Positions 7,901-16,128 of a stretch of DNA of 64,000 nucleotides are shown here, one piece after another. The notes below the pieces were generated by a model. The model saw only the letters and a program-made list of their open reading frames with translations. It ran no database searches and had not been told where the DNA came from. A program made the translations under genes and the position numbers. The stretch lies in the NCBI RefSeq assembly GCF_014200305.1, contig NZ_JACHBL010000001.1, positions 1,922,001 to 1,986,000 of the forward strand, given 5' to 3'. This DNA comes from Neomicrococcus lactis. Its GTDB lineage: Bacteria > Actinomycetota > Actinomycetes > Actinomycetales > Micrococcaceae. How positions within the stretch are numbered: position 1 is the first letter of the stretch; every line of letters starts with the position of its first letter.

Positions 7901-10900
7901 CAAATAGGAACTTGGCTCGATGGACTTCAACGCCGACCGAGCAGACGTCGGGTGCGGAGCGTTTTCATCACGAGCCAGCAAGTCACCCAAGTAGGCGGTG
8001 AACTGGCGGCGCAAAATTTCTTCTGCTTGCAAGTAGGTGCTTGGCGGCCGCACGTCGCCGTTGATGACGGAGAGCGGATCGTTCAGCTTCGGCAAGTTCT
8101 CACCGCGGCCACGCACAAAAGCAAGCGCCAACGAGTTACCCGTCAAACGTCCAGCACGGCCAACTCGCTGCACATAGCTGGCCACGGATCCCGGCATCGA
8201 AGCCAGCATCACGCAGGACAAGTCGCCAATGTCGATACCCATTTCGAGTGTTGGCGTCGCCACCAACACGTTTGGAGCGTCAGGCTTCGGGTCAGAAGAC
8301 TTGAAGTCGTTCTCGTACTCCAGCCGCAGCTCGTCTTCTAGCAAAGCCGTGTGCTCGCGAGCCACCACGCGCTTGCCCTCAGGCTCTGCATACATGGACC
8401 GATAGAAACTCTGCGGGTCCATGGCAACGCGTTGATTACGGCCAGAACACTTGATTTGCAAACACGGCGCACCGTCGAGCTGATCAACCAGAGAGGTCGT
8501 GCCCACCGTGCGCGTCTGACACACTTCACACACCAGCGCATGCTTCTTGTCACGCAGCGCTTGGTCTTCCGGCGCCGTCAGAATGATGCGCTCCGGCGGC
8601 AAAGAATAAGCGCGAGCACCCTGCTCAGTGGCGTGTTCCTTGAGCACGCCCACGCGAGCAAGTTCTTCAAAAAGCTCACGCGCCAAGAAGCCGCCGTCTT
8701 CAGGAATCGCGCCCAGGGTCCGGTTGGTCCAGATGGAGTACCAGCTGTTCCGAGGAGTGACCGGGTCCAAACCATGCTCAGCTTTAGTCGGACCAATCAC
8801 GGGGAATGCAGGCGCTGGTCGGCCTGTAGGGAACGCAGGCATTCCCTGATGACGAGCTCGTCCGCCCCACACGTGGTAACGATGCCCATCGTGATAGATG
8901 TACTTATCCAGCCACTCATGGTGAATACCACCTTGCAGGCGCACGCGCGTGAGCACACCGCTTACCCACGCCCGCAGCTGCTCATCCGTGGGGGCACCAG
9001 CGCCCGGAACCACGTGAAGCTTGGCTTCCCACACTCGCCGACCCAAAGCAGCAAGTGAATCTGGAGTGCCGGCGTATACCTCGGCCACTACTGAACCAGT
9101 GAGCTCCAACGTTCTGCCCAGCCGGGACTGCAATCCCAATTCCAACGCAGCGTCAAAACGCAAACGCCGCTTTACCTTTTCGCCAGCCTGCGCACGAAGT
9201 CCAGGAGCAGCACTCTCGTCCCAGTACTCGCGGAAACCTTCGCGCTCCGTCAGCTCTGGCGGCACCAAGCGGAACCGGTGCGTCGCTGCGTCGCGCCCCG
9301 GCAACGTGACCATGGCTTGGTCAACCAGCTGGCCCAAGGTCAGCACGTCGCCCGGCCCACCGTGAAATGCCGACCGCAAGGCGGTACGCAGATTGAAGGT
9401 GTGAGATCGCGCTTGAATGAACCCCGCTCGGTGCGCGGCATCCTGCACGGAGTCCGTAAAGATCAGCGCCTTCTTCTCCGAGGACGGCACCTCGCTCGCG
9501 CCAAAGAGCGTGGATACGGCTACGGACGTCAATGTCGCGATGGCACTACCCACGAATCGAATCGCGTCCGGCGACATACAGGACGGGCATGTGTCGTTGC
9601 GAGAAAGCTCCGGAGCCTCTTTACCTGTATGCATCAACACGGGAATGATGCCGCCACGCTGATAATCAGCATCATCAAGATCCGGAGCTTCCGTCAGCAA
9701 CACCTTGCGGGCAGTATGAAGGTACCGCAGGCCATCTTCCTTAGCCAACAGCGCAGGCTTCTCCCCCGTAAACACGGCATCCGCTTCACCCACGGCGTGG
9801 ATAAGCGCACGGAACGAAGAATCCTTAGTCAGCGATGCCATGCGGATTTCGGGCGCTTCGAATTCCACCTCGGTGTCGGTCGGCGCCATCTTGGCACCCC
9901 ACCCGTACTTGCCGCAGTGCCTGCAGTAGATCGCTGGCAAGTAAACGCGCTGGGCTTCGATTTCACCTTCGTCGACGCCGTCGTCACCCCACCGGTACCC
10001 GTAGGAAATGTCTACGACGGAATCGATGCGGCTAAGTTCGCGCACCCAAAGGTGCGTTTCCACGGTGAGTGCTTCTCGTCCGGCAACGGCACGCACGTGC
10101 GAGTACAGCGCCAGCACGTGACTGAGGAATTCTTCGGCTTCGTCCGTATCCACGTTGGGGAACAGCTTGGTGGCGAGATCTCGAAGTACGACGGCGCCGC
10201 TCGTCTCCCGCACTAATGCTTCCGTGAGTGGGTGGTGACGCAAAGCAAAGAGTAGAGACTTCGGCTCGTCTCCTGGGTGCTCGGTGAAGAGCGCATCGAT
10301 GGCGGCAGAAAATAGCGATTCGTGGGATTGGTCTAGGCGAACGCGCTGGTTAGTTTCATGGACGCGGGTCGCGATCTCAGACAGGCTGTTGACGGCTACC
10401 GATCCAGCGGAGCCCTCAAGATCTCGCCAGACGGAAAACGGCATGCGGGACTCAGTGACTAGCGCCTCTTCGCCGAGCGTCTCCCCGAAGATCGTCTCGG
10501 CGAAGCGCAACATGGCCGACGAGCCGCTGGAGGATTCAGCGTCCGAGCTTGGCGAGCCAGCCTGTTGCGAGCTTGCACCACCCAAAGTTGCCGAAGTAGC
10601 TACCGGAGTGATCTTGCCAAGGGGTCGGGCTCGATCTGCTTCCGTCAATCCAGCAATCGCAGGAGCGGCGTCCAAGTCCTCCGGCCAATAGGACTTCAAG
10701 GTGAGTCCCAAGCGACGCAAAAGCATCGCGACATCCGTGCCCTGGGCGCCGTCGTAGCTGTGGAATTCGTCCAGCACCACGTACTGCAAGCTGGTGGCGG
10801 AGTCTTTCCAAAGCTTCGCGTCCTCGTTGCGAAGCAAGAGCATGTCCAGCATCTTGTAGTTGGTCAGCAAGATGTCTGGCGGGTTACCGCGCAGCTCGTA

Positions 10901-11488
10901 ACGGTCGTTGATGAGGCCGTCGGGAGTGACATTCTTACGCGTCGGCCCAGTCTGGCCCGTGTATAGACCGGCCCGAATGCCGCGGAGCTCCACCGTCGAA
11001 GTAATCAGCTTGGAAAGACGCCCAGCCTGGTCATTCGCGAGCGCATTCATTGGGTACAGGATGAGCGCTTTGACGCCCATGATCCCAGCCTTCTGGGCAC
11101 GCAAGACGTGATCGAGGATCGGATACAGGAAGGACTCTGTCTTACCCGAGCCCGTACCTGTGGTCACCAGAGTGGGCTCTGGTCGACGCATTCCGCGACC
11201 ATCCGGCGATTTCGAAGACAACCGAGCGAATGCTTTGGCCTGATGACCATACGGGTTGAAGCCGTGCGGCGTGAAGTCTAAGGACTGACGCCAACCATCG
11301 CTCGCAGGTTCAAAGGGCAACCGAAGACGAACGTACGGGCCTTTGAACATGCCGTTTTCCGGATGGGTGAGGAACTCCCCGAGAGCACGCTGCGCTTTGA
11401 CGTCAGAAAGCGCAAACGTGGTGGTCAGGTAGTCACGCAGACCCTCCACCAAGTTCCGAGCCTGCTGTGTGGGAAGTAATTCAGCCAT
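4994..11488 (-). CDS. Giant DEAD/H helicase with DUF1998 and a nuclease-like C-terminus (DruE-like, or fused DrmA-DrmB-like)
   Basis: A 2164-residue protein, third in the operon, starting 2 bases after the methyltransferase stop. The N-terminal SF2 helicase has GTGSGKTES (near 113), ALILYPMNALANDQ, a DEFH box (near 241) and motif VI YVQRVGRAGR (near 1111). Several CxxC pairs follow (near 528, 630, 985, 1415, 1540), suggesting structural zinc sites. Next comes a DUF1998-type block with CDCALEGRRACHKCLLPF (near 1686). After it, about residues 1770-1850 contain VRPDFVLRY and ELAIFMDGQAFH, resembling the core of small PD-(D/E)XK or Vsr/DUF559 nucleases. Helicases with DUF1998 are the hallmark of DruE (Druantia) and of DrmA/DrmB (DISARM). 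Size and single-chain layout are closer to DruE. Cytoplasmic, DNA-acting; substrate unknown. Confidence 0.85.
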   Translation of the reverse strand: MAELLPTQQARNLVEGLRDYLTTTFALSDVKAQRALGEFLTHPENGMFKGPYVRLRLPFEPASDGWRQSLDFTPHGFNPYGHQAKAFARLSSKSPDGRGMRRPEPTLVTTGTGSGKTESFLYPILDHVLRAQKAGIMGVKALILYPMNALANDQAGRLSKLITSTVELRGIRAGLYTGQTGPTRKNVTPDGLINDRYELRGNPPDILLTNYKMLDMLLLRNEDAKLWKDSATSLQYVVLDEFHSYDGAQGTDVAMLLRRLGLTLKSYWPEDLDAAPAIAGLTEADRARPLGKITPVATSATLGGASSQQAGSPSSDAESSSGSSAMLRFAETIFGETLGEEALVTESRMPFSVWRDLEGSAGSVAVNSLSEIATRVHETNQRVRLDQSHESLFSAAIDALFTEHPGDEPKSLLFALRHHPLTEALVRETSGAVVLRDLATKLFPNVDTDEAEEFLSHVLALYSHVRAVAGREALTVETHLWVRELSRIDSVVDISYGYRWGDDGVDEGEIEAQRVYLPAIYCRHCGKYGWGAKMAPTDTEVEFEAPEIRMASLTKDSSFRALIHAVGEADAVFTGEKPALLAKEDGLRYLHTARKVLLTEAPDLDDADYQRGGIIPVLMHTGKEAPELSRNDTCPSCMSPDAIRFVGSAIATLTSVAVSTLFGASEVPSSEKKALIFTDSVQDAAHRAGFIQARSHTFNLRTALRSAFHGGPGDVLTLGQLVDQAMVTLPGRDAATHRFRLVPPELTEREGFREYWDESAAPGLRAQAGEKVKRRLRFDAALELGLQSRLGRTLELTGSVVAEVYAGTPDSLAALGRRVWEAKLHVVPGAGAPTDEQLRAWVSGVLTRVRLQGGIHHEWLDKYIYHDGHRYHVWGGRARHQGMPAFPTGRPAPAFPVIGPTKAEHGLDPVTPRNSWYSIWTNRTLGAIPEDGGFLARELFEELARVGVLKEHATEQGARAYSLPPERIILTAPEDQALRDKKHALVCEVCQTRTVGTTSLVDQLDGAPCLQIKCSGRNQRVAMDPQSFYRSMYAEPEGKRVVAREHTALLEDELRLEYENDFKSSDPKPDAPNVLVATPTLEMGIDIGDLSCVMLASMPGSVASYVQRVGRAGRLTGNSLALAFVRGRGENLPKLNDPLSVINGDVRPPSTYLQAEEILRRQFTAYLGDLLARDENAPHPTSARSALKSIEPSSYLGAMLQLVDSRGAEILDEFLGQFSAEHVSDEVRTRMHRWCLEDLQGQIRKASQTWQLDHESLQRRIRDVEAAVQDLAVELQRARNDYGKDDEHPKVRDAAREHKSAEAQLRRLYREAEESRNEYWISKIEMYGLFPNYTLIGDPVELEVGVSWRNEETQQFEASTETFARGAGIAIHELAPGSTFYAQGMEIEIDAVDLGPELREVQYWQICPACGWKKSVRRISEVPVQYADVVSVCVRCGANGIDDVGNTHAVVVLRKVSAELRRDEAAIGDSRDDRKRARFHLASIADIDPANCETRWFVEKSQFGAEYLSSVDISWLNLGQSNRGGTSVMIAGRDYHAPRFALCEYCGKRDSSSKSNSKDEHRFWCKLRKRNEERTRSLLLARELRTQGVKLHLPPSANDVDAFALPTLKAALLLGLREHLGGTPGHFGIMSVPDTSGSQYGQALLIHDTVPGGTGYLASFKSPQVVFNVLAAALRVVSTCDCALEGRRACHKCLLPFAEYSMVDFVSRVEAKRLLEDLLGIEADEAPDFAAWVVRDEPMEDSSGESPLEVSFRRSLKARLKTVNADIAPKPGPWGERLRIKLPSQPYSWTLEPQETLGKVRPDFVLRYEDPNVPELAIFMDGQAFHASTAENMNRVGDDAKKRFGLKLQGIIPWAITHQDLERFDTAGVEDAGPDAWFNWRLEEGLSKKYSLSPSIKGGLRGGSMELLWRWMNNPDSASWKLFADIAVAFAMVDMNRTDVSTAKVPDFQFGSGLPELPHLEGTPWWTRQGKYLHLIAAGHPLQVANGSLRALLSLDDSPEAVASEGFAEEWRRWLFWSNLFAFQSSPKTTLVGTRTSRDEILETAGYKLGAQDIVMAPANAEDVLLIDPAWQPVIDEAFDAEERSFLEKLGAAHLPAPDEVGQEVDGVATIIVWIDQKIAVVYEADEGEPLTKNGWTVVTMSQDELLREAIGASSEVPADGAKE

Positions 11489-11490
11489 TC

Positions 11491-14400
11491 TTAGACCGTA
11501 TCCTCAATGATCTCGCCGTGCTCTTCAAGCATCTTGGAGAACTTCGCGTATGCCGCACGCATGTCTTCTTCACGATCAAAGCCCCGGAACGGGAACTCGA
11601 AGGTGTACTCGACGCCGCTTTGTGGATGCGTCCACTTTCGATCTTCGAGCGGCATGCCAGAATCGCCGACTTTTCTGTATAGCTTGTTCATCTCGCCCGG
11701 TAGCTTGCGACCGTTCGCATCGTAAAGATCAGACTGCTCATATCCTCGGAGAACAGGGAACTGGGTTCGATAGATGGTGCAGAGCTCGTCTGGGGTCAGT
11801 CCTAAAGAGATTGCAGAAAGCGCATCGATTTCCACGATTAATGATCTTCTGCTGAGCGCGTCTCTTCTTAAATTGTGGCGCTCAATATGCGGAAAAGCAC
11901 CGATTGCGAACTCCTCAAAAACCGCACCCATTGACGAGAGCTTGGCACTTCTCAAAGCAAGCGCGCGTCCAATGCTTCCTTCGAAGAACATCGGTAGGTT
12001 GTCTACAAAGGACGGTGTGAGGTCGGCGGCGTTTGATGCTTTGACAAAAAAATCCAACGGAATTGAGCTAAACATTGCTAAAAATGCCAGTAATTCTTGT
12101 TCGCTTGCATCGTGCCAGGTTCCGCTAATTATGGTGTAAAGATGCATGCAACCTGGAGGAATCAGACTCGCATGCAGCGTTCGTTCTCCCGTCGTAGAAG
12201 CCATCCGCCTCCAACCAACACGAAAAAAATCTCGGGCAGAGATAGCAGTTGACCCAAATCTTAGTCTTGAGTAATTCTCGTCAAGCTGACGACGCATGTC
12301 GTGAACCGGCTGATAACTAGTGCGTGGAACAAAATCCGGCGAGATCGCCTCAAGGTCGATCTCGGTCCAGTCCTGGTTATTCTTCATCGTTGGGTTCGGT
12401 TGCTTATTGAACTGATTTGCAACGGAGATATGTGGTCCTTGAAGAATCACGTCTGACCAGACTGTATTTGTCGCTGAACCAACCTCGAAGTAACCCTTCT
12501 TTCTATCTATTGACTCATCCCACCCACGCGAATATTGAAACCCTAGATCTCGCACACGTGGCATTTTGCTCAACTTCTCAAGTACTTTCATACTGGCCAA
12601 GTTAACGGGATAGACCATGCGGGCGTGGAGTGGTGTAGTTCCGGGTTCATCGAGAATTTCTGCCCATACGCGCAGCGTTTCTTCATCCACACGCACAATT
12701 CGCTGCGGGTGTGGTCTTGTGTCCCATCTGCCTTCAGCCGTTTTCAAACCTGGTACTTCTGAACCCCCTTCGTGCTGCAAAGAGCGAGTGACAGTATCCG
12801 GATGATAAAGCGATGCGGCCATGACAAAGTTGACCTCACTTCTGGGCCCGCCATATACGTGGACCCCATAGAAGACGCCATCATGGACTTCGAAGAGAAG
12901 CATTGCGTTTCGGAATTGCCAGTGTCTCCGCAGACGACGGTATGTCGCGGCGCGAAGATTCTCAGCCTTTTTTTCCGTGAAGTGCGACTCTGGATGAATC
13001 AAACTTATGACACCATTGGGCGACGCATTTGACCATGCCCTCACCATAAAGGAACGGTACAGATCGGGTTGTAGACCTACCAACATTGGGTATTGCGTCG
13101 TGTCACCAAGGAATTCTGATAGCACCACATTCGGCAATGTGTCGTCAATAAACCGCCTCCGGGATGAGCCGTCGACGAGCGTCTCTTCCCGTTTTCTCTT
13201 GAGAAGAGCTTGTGATGGCTTCTCCGCAAGCTGCCACCATGCATCATGCTCCGCCAAGAGTGCTGCCGCGTCGGAGCGAGGGCGTACCCACGGGGGATTT
13301 CCGACCTGTAGGTCAAAGCCGCCGCGGCCGAAGACGGAAGCGAACTCCAATTCCCAATGGAAGAAGACCTGTTCTTGAGCAATGCGGTCGCACGTCAATA
13401 GCCACGGGTGAGTTTCAGCGAGTCGCTCCGGTGGCGCCGCCATAGCGAAGTCGAGCTCAAGCTCCTCGTAATCGTTGAGTTCGTACCAGTTACTGTCTCC
13501 GACGAGGGACTTCTGTTCCGAATTCTTGTTGGCTTTACCTCGAAGTCCCAGCAAGCCTTCAAGACCGGAGATCCATTCCGCGATAGTTGGCGGCTCAACA
13601 TTGTCCTCGGTCAGCGGCCAGAACCAGAGCGCGTTCCATGCGTTCATAGCTCGCTTCAAGCGCTGGAATGCACCCCGCGGATCCTTTAGGACGGCTTCTA
13701 TCTCGGCTCGCGAGACCGAAGTGACTTCGGGTTCGCGTTCGTGGGGCCAGTAATCGATGAAGCGCTTTGCCTGCTCTTCGGCGATCTGTTGGCGGCGTAG
13801 CGAAATCTTCCAGAGTGTTTCCACACGCTCGGACAAGGCTTGGAGTCGCTTGAGATGGTCCGTGCTCAGCGCGAGCTTGGTGCTTTTCGCCCAGTTCTTA
13901 AGCTTCTTTTGCTCTTCTCCGGCAAGGTCTTTGACTTCCTTTGCGTCGGCGGCAGCGCCCCAACCCTCGCCAGGCAAGAGGAAGTGGTGGATGCGGTTGG
14001 AAACGTCTGGGTCTGGGGCATCGCTCTTAATGGCCTCGACCAAGCCGGTCAACGAGTGTTCTTGCGGCGCTTCGGAGAGGTACTTCTTTGCTTTGACCGC
14101 AGCCGATGAATACGTGGCGCGACGAGCACCGATGAGCGAGTTTCCGCGTTTGAGGCGCAGGCCGAACCATGGTGCACGCAGCCCGGGTTGCATGGTGTCC
14201 AGCCAAAGAGAGACTTCGGCCAGCTCCACAGCGGTGGAGTTTAGGTCCACTCCGTGAACTTGATGCAAGGCGATCTGCGCTTTGACGCGCTGGAGTTCTT
14301 GCGGGTACTCGTCCGCCGGGATTTCGCGATCGAGTTCCTTTTGCTTGCGCTTGAGGTACTCGTCGGCGAGCTGTCGCACGGCTTCGATAGCGAACGCGCC

Positions 14401-16128
14401 GGAACCCAGCGCGGGCTCGCAAATGCTGAGCTTGAGGATGCCATCCGCCGGGGTCTCGTCCGTCAGGAGCTCTTCGAGAGCCTGAGACACCACGAACTTC
14501 GTGAGTACTTCAGGTGTGTAATAAGAGGCCGACTGCTGACGCTCGCGGCCAGCCAGACGGAACACGAAGCTGCCCTTGGGATGGTGAACCGGCTCTTGAA
14601 GACCGGTTTCCTCATTGCGCTTGGTCACGTAGTGCTTGGCATCAATGCCGTCGATTTTCTCGAGCGGCACCACCCACGATCCCTTGGACGCATCGCCGTT
14701 CTTGGCTACTTCGCGCAAATCTTCCTGCGCAATGAAGCCCGTGTAGGACATCAGTCCCTCATACACGGCGCCAAGCTGGTTGATGCCCAAGTTGGCGTAA
14801 GAGATGAAGCCACGCTCGGACTTGGACTCGGCCTTGCTCAAGAGCAAGCGTTCGAGGACCTTCTGCAGCTCGGAGTTACTGAGCTTGACCTCGGTGATCA
14901 GCTGCGTGGCGCTGTGCGCAAAGAGGTCGGCTTCCAGAGGCTCGAACACCAAGCCTTCGTCGCGTGCAGAATCACCCTCGGCGTCGTCATTGCTCACGGT
15001 AGACGTACCGGTAGCCCGCGCCCGCTGGACGTCGTGATCACCGTTGACAAGGCGGAACAAGAGATTCAGGGATTCAAAAAAGTGCGTGCCGCGCTGCGAG
15101 TGGAAGGTGGGTAGCTCCACTTGAACCAGCTCGCGCAAACGTTCCAACCCATAGCCGGCATCGTACTCCCCCTGATTTTTCGGAAGCACGCCCAACTCAG
15201 GCGAGGCCTCCGCATAGAGGAGGAACAAAATCCGGTACAAGAACCGCAATGACTCGCGCGCCAACTGCTGGCCGTCCAGACCTTCGTTGCTGAGGCCCTG
15301 TGCGGTCCTGCGGACCAGGACGTCGTTGGCAATGATTTCAATCGACTCACGGATACCATCCCGCAAATCCTGAGAAACGCCCACGGCGTGCTTGCGGGAT
15401 TCTTCGAGGCGCTCGTCCCACCACAGCGTGCCATCGGCCGCCGGAACAAGGGACTGCCTGCCAAAAATCGCCAAGAACCGGTCAACTTCTTGACCTTTCC
15501 TGGTGTCATTGCGGTCCGCAATCAGCTGCACATCAGCGGACAAATACCGTCCCTCTGGCCAGCGCTCGCGCTCCGTCAAGAAAAGCGAACCACCCACGGC
15601 CACCACAATGTACTTCGGGGAAGGATCGGACAAGTATAGCTCGGAGATGAGCTTGGCGAGTGGCTGGTCCGCGCGCTCCTTGTTGTCTAGCTGGTCGGTT
15701 CCCAGCAGCGTAGATTCGCTCAGCGCATCGTCGCCTTGGGCGGGAGTTCCCTCCAGCCACAGCACATCCTTGGTGTCCCCCAGCCACAGCCCGTGCACCA
15801 CCGCATTGGACGAACCGCGCTCGAACGCCAGATCCGTGAGCTCCCCGCTAATCCCCAAGACGTCGCGCAGATTCTTATACGTGGCCTCCGCTGCGACGGC
15901 CGCTTCTTCGCCTTCGAGCTCGCCAAGTGCGGCCATGTCAGTTTGAAGCTTGAGACGGGCCGCGGTGAAACGCTTCAGAACGGTTTCGTGCCCGTCCTTC
16001 GCGTCAGCGTCCCACTGCTTGCGCAGCTCCCCCACTTGCTTTTGGAAGGTTTCACCCTTGCCATCAGAGGTGAAATAGTGATCGCTAATCCAGTCCTCAA
16101 CTACAACAATGGACTCGAACGCGGGCAT
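11491..16128 (-). CDS. Large class I adenine-type DNA methyltransferase (DrmMI/PglX/Eco57I-like)
   Basis: A 1545-residue protein whose ATG directly follows the stop of the SNF2 gene (TAAATG). An uncharacterised N-terminal region of about 530 residues precedes SASYYTPEVLTKFVV and motif I EPALGSGAF (near 571; usual form DPAxGSGxF). VHGVDLNSTAVELAEVSLWL follows, then motif IV NPPW (near 945). That is the N6-adenine methylase arrangement of type IIG, PglX and DISARM DrmMI enzymes. The last 500 residues should hold the target-recognition domain. The underlying DNA there (about 11780-13200) is visibly AT-richer than the rest of the gene, as if this part had been exchanged. Expected role: marking host DNA so that the linked helicases spare it. 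I found no clear nuclease motif in it by eye. Confidence 0.85.
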   Translation of the reverse strand: MPAFESIVVVEDWISDHYFTSDGKGETFQKQVGELRKQWDADAKDGHETVLKRFTAARLKLQTDMAALGELEGEEAAVAAEATYKNLRDVLGISGELTDLAFERGSSNAVVHGLWLGDTKDVLWLEGTPAQGDDALSESTLLGTDQLDNKERADQPLAKLISELYLSDPSPKYIVVAVGGSLFLTERERWPEGRYLSADVQLIADRNDTRKGQEVDRFLAIFGRQSLVPAADGTLWWDERLEESRKHAVGVSQDLRDGIRESIEIIANDVLVRRTAQGLSNEGLDGQQLARESLRFLYRILFLLYAEASPELGVLPKNQGEYDAGYGLERLRELVQVELPTFHSQRGTHFFESLNLLFRLVNGDHDVQRARATGTSTVSNDDAEGDSARDEGLVFEPLEADLFAHSATQLITEVKLSNSELQKVLERLLLSKAESKSERGFISYANLGINQLGAVYEGLMSYTGFIAQEDLREVAKNGDASKGSWVVPLEKIDGIDAKHYVTKRNEETGLQEPVHHPKGSFVFRLAGRERQQSASYYTPEVLTKFVVSQALEELLTDETPADGILKLSICEPALGSGAFAIEAVRQLADEYLKRKQKELDREIPADEYPQELQRVKAQIALHQVHGVDLNSTAVELAEVSLWLDTMQPGLRAPWFGLRLKRGNSLIGARRATYSSAAVKAKKYLSEAPQEHSLTGLVEAIKSDAPDPDVSNRIHHFLLPGEGWGAAADAKEVKDLAGEEQKKLKNWAKSTKLALSTDHLKRLQALSERVETLWKISLRRQQIAEEQAKRFIDYWPHEREPEVTSVSRAEIEAVLKDPRGAFQRLKRAMNAWNALWFWPLTEDNVEPPTIAEWISGLEGLLGLRGKANKNSEQKSLVGDSNWYELNDYEELELDFAMAAPPERLAETHPWLLTCDRIAQEQVFFHWELEFASVFGRGGFDLQVGNPPWVRPRSDAAALLAEHDAWWQLAEKPSQALLKRKREETLVDGSSRRRFIDDTLPNVVLSEFLGDTTQYPMLVGLQPDLYRSFMVRAWSNASPNGVISLIHPESHFTEKKAENLRAATYRRLRRHWQFRNAMLLFEVHDGVFYGVHVYGGPRSEVNFVMAASLYHPDTVTRSLQHEGGSEVPGLKTAEGRWDTRPHPQRIVRVDEETLRVWAEILDEPGTTPLHARMVYPVNLASMKVLEKLSKMPRVRDLGFQYSRGWDESIDRKKGYFEVGSATNTVWSDVILQGPHISVANQFNKQPNPTMKNNQDWTEIDLEAISPDFVPRTSYQPVHDMRRQLDENYSRLRFGSTAISARDFFRVGWRRMASTTGERTLHASLIPPGCMHLYTIISGTWHDASEQELLAFLAMFSSIPLDFFVKASNAADLTPSFVDNLPMFFEGSIGRALALRSAKLSSMGAVFEEFAIGAFPHIERHNLRRDALSRRSLIVEIDALSAISLGLTPDELCTIYRTQFPVLRGYEQSDLYDANGRKLPGEMNKLYRKVGDSGMPLEDRKWTHPQSGVEYTFEFPFRGFDREEDMRAAYAKFSKMLEEHGEIIEDTV

